Origin: Candidatus Methylobacter oryzae
GTDB taxonomy: Bacteria; Pseudomonadota; Gammaproteobacteria; Methylococcales; Methylomonadaceae
Reading direction: 5' to 3'
NCBI RefSeq assembly: GCF_003994235.2
Contig: NZ_RYFG02000005.1
Coordinates: 35,838 to 99,837, forward strand
Length of the DNA stretch: 64,000 bases
The position numbers and the translations under genes are program-made. The notes under the pieces were generated by a model that saw only the letters and a list, made by a program, of their open reading frames with translations, was not told the origin of the DNA and made no database searches. Within the stretch, counting starts at the first letter, position 1, and every line of letters starts with the position of its first letter. Shown one piece after another: positions 8,799 to 17,959 of the stretch.

Positions 8799-10112
8799 GT
8801 GCGCGCAGGTGTGCTAATCGCGGTGTTGATACTGTTAAGTTGGACAACTGCTTCCGTCGCGGCTCAGCCGGAGTCCGGCTTGGCTTCCACGCAAGCCGTG
8901 GCGAAAGAGTCCGGCTCTTTCTACACTTTACAAATCGAACAGGAAGGCGACTTAGCAACGCTGGAAAAAACAGCTCGTTATGTTGCTCGGCTGCTTTCCT
9001 TAAGAACGCGTATCGTCAAAGATGGGGGCAATTATGTCATACGAATCGGCAAGTCTCTTCGAAGCGATGAGCTGGAAGCTCACATTCCCTCCCTGAATTC
9101 AGTTGGATTTTGGGCTGTAAGCATGCTCGATGTACACACGGACACGGAAGAGCTTGTTAAAGTTATCAGTCCTGAGTTGCCGGAATCCGCGAGCCAGACT
9201 CAGCGGCACTATCAGCCATATCTGCTGCAATCGAGGCAAGAGGCGTTGCCGAAAGTGGAAAGGCGCATGGGTGAGCTGTTTCCCGCAGAAATTGAGATTT
9301 CGCGGTTAATCCGGCTAAGAGACGCAATGGACAAGGAACAGCCTGGAGAAAGTAGCGTGCTTATTCAGCGCGCCTGGGAAGCTCTCCATCATGGCTCAAT
9401 TGTCGATGCTTGCGAATTATTCGAAAGCGTACAAAAGCTTCCCGGAGTAGAGCAAGAGGCATTGCGAGGGCTTGCTCACTGTTTTTTACGCATGGGGAAT
9501 TATGATCAGGCCATAACTCTTTTCAGCTGGCTTATTGAAAAGGGGATAAGACCTGAAGAAAACCGCGTCCTTCTGGTGGAAGCTTTGTTTAAGGCAAATA
9601 AATTGGATTCCGCGCAGGAAGAGGCTGATCACTTGGAGGAGATGCAGGCTCGGCAGTGGAGAGGCCTTATTTCTACGGCTAAAAGGGATATTGAGTTGGC
9701 GCGCGTAAAAAAACTCTATGATCCGAAAAATCCGGAGGCTTTCGTAACGAAGTATCAATCATATATGGATCAGTGTCTTCTTTCGGACACTTTCCTTGCC
9801 GCCGCTAAAGATCTAATGGCCGTAAAGAATGAAGCCGCCGCGCGTATTTTAGAACAGCTGCTCGATTCCTGCGCTGGACATTGGGATGTCAAGCTCTCTG
9901 CTTTCACTGGCTTAATGCAAATTTTGCCCCCGGAAATGATGAGTCCTCGTATCGATAGAGAATTAGAACGTATAAACCTGCCGTTCGACTATCGCGAAAA
10001 ACTTCTCGCCGGTGCTGTTAAATTTGGATTAGGCAAGTCCAAAGATAGAGCTATAGATAAATCTAAAAATGATGCTAAACAGTTGCCTGTTAAAGGCGAT
10101 AAATTTAAGTAG
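8799..10112 (+). CDS. Exported TPR protein in the bcsB-bcsZ operon
   Basis: This protein of about 437 residues has a signal peptide (hydrophobic stretch, then TASVAA|Q), a region near residues 35-105 that resembles a SPOR-like fold (FYTLQIEQEGDLATLEKTA, GNYVIRIGKS), and several TPR helices in the middle (GLAHCFLRMGNYDQAITLF). It is probably periplasmic. Position suggests it replaces the TPR part of BcsC in this partial cellulose set, but it lacks a beta-barrel. I chose the GTG at 8799, which has AGGA six bases upstream; a TTG at 8781 directly after the bcsZ stop is also open. The C-terminus is Lys/Asp rich. I do not recognise a named family, so the role in cellulose export is inference from position. 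Confidence 0.7.
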   Translation: MRAGVLIAVLILLSWTTASVAAQPESGLASTQAVAKESGSFYTLQIEQEGDLATLEKTARYVARLLSLRTRIVKDGGNYVIRIGKSLRSDELEAHIPSLNSVGFWAVSMLDVHTDTEELVKVISPELPESASQTQRHYQPYLLQSRQEALPKVERRMGELFPAEIEISRLIRLRDAMDKEQPGESSVLIQRAWEALHHGSIVDACELFESVQKLPGVEQEALRGLAHCFLRMGNYDQAITLFSWLIEKGIRPEENRVLLVEALFKANKLDSAQEEADHLEEMQARQWRGLISTAKRDIELARVKKLYDPKNPEAFVTKYQSYMDQCLLSDTFLAAAKDLMAVKNEAAARILEQLLDSCAGHWDVKLSAFTGLMQILPPEMMSPRIDRELERINLPFDYREKLLAGAVKFGLGKSKDRAIDKSKNDAKQLPVKGDKFK

Positions 10113-10437
10113 TTATTAAAAGGTTGGTGTCGCGCCGGTTGCGCAACTCACTTTAATTTAGGTGGGGGCAAATTTAACCGGTTGCTTCATGAGCAGTATT
10201 TTATTTTGGCGCCGCATCCTGATTTGCACTATCTAGGTGTCTGTTTTTTAAGATGCTAAGCATTGATTTTTTCGTTTTTTGATATTACTATTAAAAAATA
10301 TGACTTATACGTGCGTTTTTCAGAGGGTGGTGTGTTACGTCATATAAGCTGTTGTTTTCTTTAGCGGGCCGACGAAGCCGTGAGAAAATGTTTTTAAATA
10401 CACCGCTTAATTTAACTTAATAAAAAGACTTTACAAT
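10113..10437. other. Intergenic region, no gene seen
   Basis: This 325-base AT-rich stretch lies between the TPR gene and the lipoprotein gene. It contains a short perfect palindrome GTTGCGCAAC at 10138-10147. I see no convincing promoter, RNA gene or terminator. Confidence 0.5.
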
Positions 10438-10794
10438 ATGCCAATTTTTAAAATCGCACTAATACTTTGCTTAACATTGATTTATGGTTGCGCGTCCAAA
10501 AACAGCCTTCAAGTGGTTGATAATAAGGTTGATGTGCTTCAAAGTGAACTAACGAAGCTATCCATTAAGACGGAAAGCATTCTGGATCAGCAAATTGCTG
10601 AAAAATCTCATGTCGATGGTGAGATTAAAGCACTTAGAGCTAAGACTGAGCACATTGATTCTACTCAGAATAACCTTGATCTGGTTCTTGGAAGAATAGC
10701 TAGTAAGTTGACTGCCATCAACAGGAAGACCGACGCTATATCAAGAAAATTACTTCTTATAAAAAATAAGCAACAAAAAGAAGAGACCTTATAA
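10438..10794 (+). CDS. Small coiled-coil lipoprotein
   Basis: This 118-residue protein has a short lipoprotein signal (MPIFKIALILCLTLIYGC, lipidated Cys at 18; the -2 Tyr is unusual). The rest is a heptad-like helical region rich in Lys, Glu, Ser and Leu, resembling murein-lipoprotein-style coiled coils. No named family is recognised. It lies 325 bases after the bcsB-bcsZ-TPR operon and before a gene-poor stretch, so it may have its own promoter. It could serve as an envelope spacer or as an accessory to the cellulose machinery; neither is shown. Confidence 0.6.
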   Translation: MPIFKIALILCLTLIYGCASKNSLQVVDNKVDVLQSELTKLSIKTESILDQQIAEKSHVDGEIKALRAKTEHIDSTQNNLDLVLGRIASKLTAINRKTDAISRKLLLIKNKQQKEETL

Positions 10795-11496
10795 TAAAAA
10801 AGTCCTTGAGCCGGTAATTATGCAAAGCTGCGGTCGGTATTGCCGGTTCAGCTTTGGCTCAGGTCGAATTCGGGGGGTAGTTGATTGGCACAATAACAAT
10901 AGATGGCTTACTCGTCCGTACCCGCGCATTATTTACAAGATTTTATCTCCCTTCATTTCATCAGTCGTTATAGCGGCATTGTCTGGCTAAAGAGAGTGTT
11001 TCAATCATCTGTTTAGTTAAGCCGCTTCAACACCAGATTAATCATGGCGATGTAAACAAAGATTTCCAGTGGGCATATGGATAGATCGCCAAGCATTGGT
11101 TTTTCGTGGGGACTATTAAACTGGTCCACAGGCCTATTTTCAATAAAGTCCAAACACACATAATTATTGCCGGCAGTTCCAAAAATCTATCGGAGCGAAA
11201 CTTTTAAGCCGGTTCGCCTGATAAATGGGCCAATATCATTATCTACTTCGGGCTGGAGGATAGGGCATTAACCGGTTTGTGGTTCTGTATTGTAGCGGCG
11301 AGTGCTCGGTTCAGTTGTTCTTGGAATCCGCTTATAGGCCGATGCAAGTTTGCGATGCCACGTATGCGAAGTCAAACGGATCGCTCTAGCCGCCAAAATT
11401 CTCAGTAAAGCAATCCAAATGGCGTGTCTTGAGCTAGTGCAACAAATAAAGACTGTGTAACATCAGGTAACAATTATTTCTAATAATTAGAATGCA
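10795..11496. other. 700-base gene-free stretch at the edge of the AT-rich bcs cluster
   Basis: No intact gene is visible here on either strand. Base composition is mixed and more GC-rich than the following cluster. The minus strand at 11013-11076 reads like the end of an IS transposase (separate entry); the rest (11080-11460) has frequent stops in all frames and looks like decayed coding sequence. Immediately before bcsC there is a small inverted repeat ATTATT-tct-AATAAT (about 11472-11486). Confidence 0.5.
11013..11076 (-). pseudogene. Possible IS transposase C-terminal remnant
   Basis: Read on the minus strand this stretch encodes IFVYIAMINLVLKRLN followed by a stop, which resembles the C-terminal helix of IS4/IS5-type transposases (pattern like IAMIRLMLRRL). 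No upstream catalytic part remains in frame. It is too short to be certain, but it sits at the left edge of the AT-rich cellulose cluster, where a mobile-element scar would be expected. Confidence 0.3.
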
Positions 11497-14400
11497 ATGA
11501 AAACAAAAAGAAAAATATTGATTCTAGGGATAAGTGAGTTGCTGACAGCAGGAATAGCAAGTTATCCGATGCCGGTTTACGCAATTTCGGACATTGAAAA
11601 AGCAGTGGAAGACTTGGAAAAGTCAGTGGATGCGGTAGCTAAGGCGGTCGGGGTTCCTAAAGAGGTATTGCATAAGATAGGCGGGGCTAAAGCGGCATTA
11701 GGTAAAGAGGATGATGTGGCTAAATCATCAGCGGATAAAACGGACGAAGCAGGAACGGCACAGGAAACAGTCGCGAAAGAAGCTGAATTAGCTAAAGCCG
11801 TTAGCGAGGATAAAGCCAAAGCTGCCAATGTGGGATTCGGTCCGCAATTGCAGGCCGGCTCGGTAAAGCCGGAATATTTATTAAAACAACAGATTGTACT
11901 GGCAGAATCCAGCCAACGTTACGATATTGCCGAGTCGGCGCTGGAACGTTGGTTATCTATTGATAGAAATGATCCTGAAGCATTATTTTTACAAGCTCGA
12001 GTTAATTTTCTAAAAGGTGACAGTGAGCAGGCTAAAAAAAACATACTCGAGTTTGAAAAAAAGCATCCTAACCATCCGCAACTGAATAAACTGAAAAGTT
12101 TATTCGAGACAGTGGGACCTAAAAAACTCCAGCTTCAGCAAGCACATTTTTTGGCCGGTAATCGTCGCCTTAATGAAGCTATCGCTATTTATGAAAGTTT
12201 GTTTCCGTATGGCATGCCGACAACAGCCATTGAAATTGAATATTTAACTTTGATTTCAAAAAGAAGCGATAGCGATCATGAAAGTGCTAAAAAGTTAATT
12301 CAAGAACGGGATATTCAATATCCCGAGAATCCGGAATTTAAATTGGCATTGGCGGATATCATCACTCAAAAAACACCTGACGATAAAGAATCGTTGGCGG
12401 TATACGAACAGCTGTCACATATCGATTTGTATAAAAAGCAGGTTTCTTCTTCATGGAAAAAGGCTCTCTCGAATATTCCGATTGAAAAGCTAACAAAGGA
12501 GGAAATTGATAATTTAGTTACGGCTTATCCCGATGATGTATCCGTGGATTCTAAAACAAAGGAACTAAGAACCGCGCTGGAAAGCTATAAGAAACTCATG
12601 AATGACCCAGCCTATCAAGCACAATTAAGAGGCTTTAAGCTCTTGGATGAAGGAAAGTTTGAATTGGCTGAAAAAGCTTTTTTATCTGCTAAAACGAGTC
12701 GTTTTAATGATCCTCAACTTTATAATGGTTTGGGGCGGGCTTGTCTTAATCAGTCGAAACATGAAGAGGCATTAGTCTTTTTCATGAAGGGAAAGCAACT
12801 TGATACCAATACAGATAACGACGCGGAATGGAGCGGGCTTATTTCAACAGCGAAATATTGGACCTTAATCAATCGCGCGGATAAGTTAGTAGAATCCAAT
12901 AAGGCGGAGGCGATTTCTCTATATAAACAGGGTATTGAACTTAACCCTAAAGAGGTTACCCCCTATATAACGATTGCAAAAATTCTAGCGAAAGATAAAG
13001 CAATTAATGAGGCGGATGCCTTTTTTATTAGAGCTCTTAACATTGAAAACAATAATCGTGAAGCACTGTTGGGTAGGATTAATTTAAGAGCTGATAACGG
13101 TAATATTGCGGAAGCTCTGTTATTAGCGGATCAGTTACCGGCTGAGCAAAGAAAACTTATTGCCGACGAGATTGCTGACGTAAAAATCGGCGCGTTTGTG
13201 AACGCTTCGGAAGCCGCTTTAAATAATAATGATTTGAAAGAGGCTAACAGTAAAATCAACCAGGCGCTTTCTTTAAGCACACAGAATCCTTGGCTGGCCT
13301 ATCAAGTCGCTAATATATTGAACAGCCTTAACAGACGAGACGATGCGGATCGATTTGTCAGTCAATTATTGGAAAACTCCCAGTCCTCCCCAGATCTTTA
13401 TTTTGCTTCCGCGCTTTATTTGGCTAAGCACAACAAGTTACGCGAAGCTTTGCTTGAGATGGATAAAATCGATGTATCTGAGCGCTCGCCTGGCGTTATT
13501 AGAAATCAGCAAAGGATATGGCTAGAGTATCAATTCGGGTTATTGGATAGCTTGATAAAACATGATAAAAAACAGGCGGTTGTACATTTAAAGGCAATAG
13601 AGCCCGAAGTTAGCGGTGATCCCGAGCGCCTGATTAAAGTGGCAAACTATTGGCTTGATATGGACGATTCGGAGCATGCAAAGAAGATATTTAATGCATT
13701 GGCCCAAGATGCAACATGGCCATTAGATACCACATTAGCCTATGCTGAGCTGGCTTTTAAGCTCAAAGATTTTGAGAAATTATCCAATTTAGAGACAAAA
13801 ATTGATTTGTCGTCCGCGTCAATTGATCAACAATTGCAGTACCGTAAATTACTGCTCAAATACAAAACAGCCAAGGCAAAGCAGTATTTAGATCAGGGTA
13901 ATAAAATAGCGGCAAATCAGCTCTATTTTGCAGTTATGCAGGAAGATCCCATGTTCATTTCTGTTTATAACCAGCTTGCAAAATTAACAGAAAATGCTTC
14001 GGATAAAAATGCTAAAGCGTTACCTAAGAGCTGGGTTGAAAATCACATTCAGCAATTAGCCAATCCTGATGCATATTCTGACTTTCCAATAATAAAAAAA
14101 ATACAAATATTGCTGACGTATGGGCAATTGGAAGTGGCTGATAAAATGTTACAAGAAATGGCGAACGATGAATCGAACGAGGAGCGTGCCTTATATGATG
14201 CATCGCAGATAGCTTTGACTATAAAAAAATGGGACACGGCTGAAAAACTAAGTTTTATCGCGTTGAAAAAAAATAAAACTAAAAATGCAATTGAAGACGC
14301 TAAAAATAGCGCTAACTCAAACGCACCTGTTGAGTTAGACGATAATGACAAAAAGCAGCTTTATTTGACAAAGGATGATGATTGGTTAGCGAAAAACGCC

Positions 14401-15564
14401 AAGTCCGATATTGACGTTTTGCGGAAGAAAACCGATGGTTATGTGACGGTTGCTCCCGATTATCGGTTTGGTACAAATACTACGAGCACGAGCATTCCTG
14501 TTGAAGTGAAAGTGCCGTTTAAGAAATTAGGGCATTTTCTGGTTAGGGTTGAACCCATATCGCTGGATGCTGCCGATCAGGACTTGAGTACGCTCAATAA
14601 TGCTAAAAATTACGGAAGTTCTCAATTTTGTTTTCCTAACTGCGGTCAACAGCAGGCCACGATGCAAGCGCAGGGAGTAGGTTACAACATAGGTTGGATA
14701 GGCAGTAACTGGAAAGTTGATATTGGCAGAACGCCCGAGAATTTTTTGGTGACGGATGTTGTCGGTGGCGTGCGCCTAGACGGTGATATTGATGCTTTTT
14801 CATGGGCGGTTGTTGCGTCCAGAAGGCCGGTAACGAATACCACGTTATCTTATGCGGGACTTGTCGATCCTAATACTAAGAAAGTATGGGGTGGTGCCAG
14901 GCAGACAGGTGTGGGCTTCAATTTAGGTTTTGATAACGGCAGTCCAATAGGCGTTTGGTCAAGTTGGCAGTACCACAAAATTACAGGCGAAAATATTCAA
15001 GATAATACTAAATTCATGGGGCAGATTGGAACGTATTGGGGAGTATGGAAAGATCCAAGCAATATGGCTAACGTTGATTTAGGTTTGAATACGCTTTACA
15101 TGAGCTACAAGTCCTTTCAGGATGAGCTTACTTTTGGGCATGGAGGATATTTCAGTCCGCAATCATACGCGTCTATTTCGCTGCCTATAACGGTTTATGG
15201 ACGATACAGCGGATGGTCTTATTCAGTAAGACTATCGGGAGCGTACTCAGTATCAAAGGTCGACGACGCGCCTTACTACCCGAATAACCCCGATTTACAA
15301 CTGTTGGCCGAATCACAACAGGGCATAACAGGCATATCTCCGGTTTATGTTGGCGGAAGCAGTAATGCGACAAGCTATGGTATTAGCTCAATCGTAGAAA
15401 AACGACTGACTGATCATTGGTCAATTGGCGCAAAGATTCAAATACAACGTTCGCCTTTCTATAATCCAAGCAATATAGGCTTGTATATGAAGTATGATTT
15501 TAATGAGCATTGGAAGTCGATTGAAACACCGCCGATAGTACCTGAAACTTTTGCCAGCTATTAG
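11497..15564 (+). CDS. bcsC: Cellulose export outer-membrane protein BcsC
   Basis: This is a 1355-residue outer-membrane secretin-like porin with a periplasmic TPR scaffold. A signal peptide ends near VYA|ISD (residue 29). Residues about 30-110 are Ala/Lys/Glu/Asp-rich and probably helical, an extension not seen in E. coli BcsC (about 1157 residues). Many TPR repeats follow to about residue 940. The last 350 residues (from APDYRFGTNTTS on) form the BCSC_C beta-barrel, ending in a Y-rich terminal strand. It exports the glucan made by BcsA/BcsB. It heads the AT-rich cluster, whereas E. coli has bcsC last. It is the only BcsC-type barrel in the window, so both cellulose gene sets may depend on it. 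Confidence 0.92.
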   Translation: MKTKRKILILGISELLTAGIASYPMPVYAISDIEKAVEDLEKSVDAVAKAVGVPKEVLHKIGGAKAALGKEDDVAKSSADKTDEAGTAQETVAKEAELAKAVSEDKAKAANVGFGPQLQAGSVKPEYLLKQQIVLAESSQRYDIAESALERWLSIDRNDPEALFLQARVNFLKGDSEQAKKNILEFEKKHPNHPQLNKLKSLFETVGPKKLQLQQAHFLAGNRRLNEAIAIYESLFPYGMPTTAIEIEYLTLISKRSDSDHESAKKLIQERDIQYPENPEFKLALADIITQKTPDDKESLAVYEQLSHIDLYKKQVSSSWKKALSNIPIEKLTKEEIDNLVTAYPDDVSVDSKTKELRTALESYKKLMNDPAYQAQLRGFKLLDEGKFELAEKAFLSAKTSRFNDPQLYNGLGRACLNQSKHEEALVFFMKGKQLDTNTDNDAEWSGLISTAKYWTLINRADKLVESNKAEAISLYKQGIELNPKEVTPYITIAKILAKDKAINEADAFFIRALNIENNNREALLGRINLRADNGNIAEALLLADQLPAEQRKLIADEIADVKIGAFVNASEAALNNNDLKEANSKINQALSLSTQNPWLAYQVANILNSLNRRDDADRFVSQLLENSQSSPDLYFASALYLAKHNKLREALLEMDKIDVSERSPGVIRNQQRIWLEYQFGLLDSLIKHDKKQAVVHLKAIEPEVSGDPERLIKVANYWLDMDDSEHAKKIFNALAQDATWPLDTTLAYAELAFKLKDFEKLSNLETKIDLSSASIDQQLQYRKLLLKYKTAKAKQYLDQGNKIAANQLYFAVMQEDPMFISVYNQLAKLTENASDKNAKALPKSWVENHIQQLANPDAYSDFPIIKKIQILLTYGQLEVADKMLQEMANDESNEERALYDASQIALTIKKWDTAEKLSFIALKKNKTKNAIEDAKNSANSNAPVELDDNDKKQLYLTKDDDWLAKNAKSDIDVLRKKTDGYVTVAPDYRFGTNTTSTSIPVEVKVPFKKLGHFLVRVEPISLDAADQDLSTLNNAKNYGSSQFCFPNCGQQQATMQAQGVGYNIGWIGSNWKVDIGRTPENFLVTDVVGGVRLDGDIDAFSWAVVASRRPVTNTTLSYAGLVDPNTKKVWGGARQTGVGFNLGFDNGSPIGVWSSWQYHKITGENIQDNTKFMGQIGTYWGVWKDPSNMANVDLGLNTLYMSYKSFQDELTFGHGGYFSPQSYASISLPITVYGRYSGWSYSVRLSGAYSVSKVDDAPYYPNNPDLQLLAESQQGITGISPVYVGGSSNATSYGISSIVEKRLTDHWSIGAKIQIQRSPFYNPSNIGLYMKYDFNEHWKSIETPPIVPETFASY

Positions 15565-15607
15565 AATAACCGTCGCTCCATTTAATTTAGAAAATATATT
15601 AATAACA

Positions 15608-16159
15608 ATGTCACTAAGAAAGTTTTTTCTTGTTTTAATTTTATTGCATAGTACAAGCGTTTTTGCCATCGACAAAGAAATGCAGGGGCAATTTGCCCAA
15701 GGCTTAGCATTGATTCACGATAAAAACTATGTACAGGCAACCGCCGTTTTTTCTAAATTAACTAAAGAATATCCGACCTTTCCCGAACCATATAATAACT
15801 TGGCATATATTTATGCCGTGCAAGGCAATTACATTAAAGCGCAAGATATATTGCAATCGGCGTTCAAAAATAATCCCAGCTATGCATTAGTTTATGAAAA
15901 TTTAAACGCTATTTATGCCGAAATTGCACGAGGTATTTATGAAAAAGAGCTTGGAGCAAAAGATAGCAACCGAGAACCGTTAAAAAATTTGTACATAATT
16001 GATCATCTATTTGATAAAACTGAAAACAAGATTACTACGGTAATTAAGGCTGCTGACAAAGATAATATCAACTCTATAGAAAATACAAACGAAAAGGTAG
16101 TTTCTCCAACATCTATTAGCACAACGCCATCAGCGTATGCTCCGTTGTCAGAAAAATAA
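15608..16159 (+). CDS. Exported TPR protein between bcsC and bcsE
   Basis: This is a 183-residue protein with a clean signal peptide (MSLRKFFLVLILLHSTSVFA|IDK) and two or three TPR-like units in residues 25-115 (AVFSKLTKEYPTFPEPYNNL, IYAVQGNYIKAQDILQ). The C-terminal 60 residues are polar and probably disordered. I chose the ATG at 15608 because it begins the signal peptide; an upstream in-frame ATG at 15551 overlaps bcsC and would bury it. It is likely periplasmic and part of the cluster. Function is unknown; it may extend the BcsC TPR scaffold. Confidence 0.75.
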   Translation: MSLRKFFLVLILLHSTSVFAIDKEMQGQFAQGLALIHDKNYVQATAVFSKLTKEYPTFPEPYNNLAYIYAVQGNYIKAQDILQSAFKNNPSYALVYENLNAIYAEIARGIYEKELGAKDSNREPLKNLYIIDHLFDKTENKITTVIKAADKDNINSIENTNEKVVSPTSISTTPSAYAPLSEK

Positions 16160-16188
16160 TTCGTATTGATTAATCCGGAGTAAGGCGC

Positions 16189-17769
16189 ATGTTGATTGGA
16201 ATTAGAGGCTTGGATTCGTGTTATGGAGCAATAGATTTGCCTGGTTTATTTGTAGTAACAGTGCCAACATTTTCTTTTGCTAAGTCGGTTTTACTGCAGA
16301 CTGTTGTTCATAATTCCAGCGCAAAAACAGCCTTGATTTCTTTTGAGGAAAGAAGCCAGTTGTTTAATGTGGAGCCTGAAATTAATCGAAAAATATCTAA
16401 TATTTACGACTCGGGAAATCTGCTCCTGAATGTTGTCCGCATGCGTGATAGTAAAGATTTATTTAGAAAGATTAGACGTAATATGGAAAAAGAAATATTC
16501 GGGGCTGTCGGTCTAATCTTGATTGATATTGATCAAGAGGTTTTTAAAGCTGTTACGAATGATGAATTATCAGCCATTTTATTGATATGGCAGAGCTGGT
16601 TAATACAGCATAAAAAGACATGTATTTGGGTTGTTCATGGCGATATGGCTGGTGGCTTTATAAAAGATAAGTTTTTAAAGTCGAACCATATCTTGAATGG
16701 CTTGGCCAATATAGAGATTGATGTTTTTAAAATTAAATATGAGCTAGCGTTCTGGCACTTATGTTCATCCGTGCAGGCAAATGTTTTTTTGGATTTGTTG
16801 TTTGACGAAGCAAATAATCTAATATCTGTCGCAGAGGCTAATCAGTTAAAACCGGATATAAAGAAAAATACTTTAACGCTATCGCAAGTTAGTAACCATG
16901 TTGTGGTTGTCAAATCTGAAGATGCAGTGCATGAGATATTCCCACGCAAATGGGAAGTTATACATTCATTTGATATATTAGATAATCTTATTATAGGAGA
17001 TAGTGGCGGAGCTACAATTATTGTTTATATCGATACTAATATGGATGTTAGTTTTCTTGCTGCCTATGTTATTAGTTTAAGGCGGAACCATGGCGGAGGA
17101 TTAAAGATTATTTTAAGGGAAACGGAGCCGTGTCTAAGGAGTATCGAAGAGAAGTTTGTTATCAATTCGGGGGCAAATTTAGTCGTTCCTTATAATGTCT
17201 CATTTTCAAGGTTCATTGCTATTGTTTATGCTATACAAGGAAGTTATTTAATTCGTGATTTTCCGAATAAAATAGAAGACGTTTTTCAAGTTAATTTGAA
17301 TAGATATGGGAAAGGTTATCTAACTATTGTGGACTTTGTTGGGCAGGTAAAGACTTTAGTCGATTGTGCTGAACAAATGCAAATAGCTCCATCATTGCTT
17401 AAATTATCATTGAATAAAGCTATCCCGATTGATGAGATAATTGCGCAGATAAAAATAAACCGTAGCGGTGATATATTTACGTATACTAAAAGTTATCTAT
17501 ATTTATTCTTATTTCAATGCGAGCAGGGTGAAATAAAAAACCTATTATCTCAATTGTTTTTACTGCCTATTGCCGACTTGTTTTTAGAGGAGAAATTATT
17601 TCTGTATGGTGATGAAATTAGGAATGAACTGATAAATATTTCTGCAGAGAAGTACGATCAACAAGAAACCAGCGAATATTTTCAGCCAGTGATAAATATT
17701 TTAGAATCAAGAAGCCAATTAGGCAGGAAGCAGGCTATATCGTTACCGCTTTCTTTGAAAATTAACTAA
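16189..17769 (+). CDS. bcsE: Cellulose biosynthesis c-di-GMP-binding protein BcsE
   Basis: This 526-residue cytoplasmic protein is close in length to E. coli BcsE (523). BcsE binds c-di-GMP through its GIL domain and helps assemble the synthase with BcsR, BcsQ and BcsF. The conserved core LKIILRETEPCLR then GANLVVPYN matches the family. RSGD at residues 425-428 fits the RxGD c-di-GMP site of the GIL domain (415-418 in E. coli), so nucleotide binding is likely retained. It starts 29 bases after the TPR gene (RBS-like GGAGTAAGG) and is one base from bcsF. Coding is very AT-rich. Confidence 0.87.
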   Translation: MLIGIRGLDSCYGAIDLPGLFVVTVPTFSFAKSVLLQTVVHNSSAKTALISFEERSQLFNVEPEINRKISNIYDSGNLLLNVVRMRDSKDLFRKIRRNMEKEIFGAVGLILIDIDQEVFKAVTNDELSAILLIWQSWLIQHKKTCIWVVHGDMAGGFIKDKFLKSNHILNGLANIEIDVFKIKYELAFWHLCSSVQANVFLDLLFDEANNLISVAEANQLKPDIKKNTLTLSQVSNHVVVVKSEDAVHEIFPRKWEVIHSFDILDNLIIGDSGGATIIVYIDTNMDVSFLAAYVISLRRNHGGGLKIILRETEPCLRSIEEKFVINSGANLVVPYNVSFSRFIAIVYAIQGSYLIRDFPNKIEDVFQVNLNRYGKGYLTIVDFVGQVKTLVDCAEQMQIAPSLLKLSLNKAIPIDEIIAQIKINRSGDIFTYTKSYLYLFLFQCEQGEIKNLLSQLFLLPIADLFLEEKLFLYGDEIRNELINISAEKYDQQETSEYFQPVINILESRSQLGRKQAISLPLSLKIN

Positions 17770-17770
17770 C

Positions 17771-17959
17771 ATGAATATTAACGATTTTATTATCACCATT
17801 ATTATCTCGCTATTGGCTGGCGTTGGCCTGGGTTTAACTATAAAAGAAATAGGATCTTTTCTATTAAAAATAATAGAGAAATTTAATAGAGAGCCAAAGG
17901 TAGTGCAAACCGTCGATTTTTCATATTTCTTCGGTAATCATAACGAGGAAAGCAAGTGA
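17771..17959 (+). CDS. bcsF: Cellulose biosynthesis membrane protein BcsF
   Basis: This 62-residue protein has one N-terminal membrane helix (about residues 6-32) and a polar cytoplasmic tail, with the same length and layout as E. coli BcsF, which anchors BcsE at the membrane and works with BcsG. It lies between bcsE (one base upstream) and bcsG (4-base overlap), exactly as in the enterobacterial bcsEFG operon. Sequence similarity is low, as is normal for such short proteins, so the call rests mainly on position and topology. Confidence 0.8.
   Translation: MNINDFIITIIISLLAGVGLGLTIKEIGSFLLKIIEKFNREPKVVQTVDFSYFFGNHNEESK

Noticed and set aside
16450..16470. RMRD in BcsE as the c-di-GMP site
   Set aside because: It lies in the N-terminal domain; RSGD at residues 425-428 fits the GIL-domain motif in position and form.
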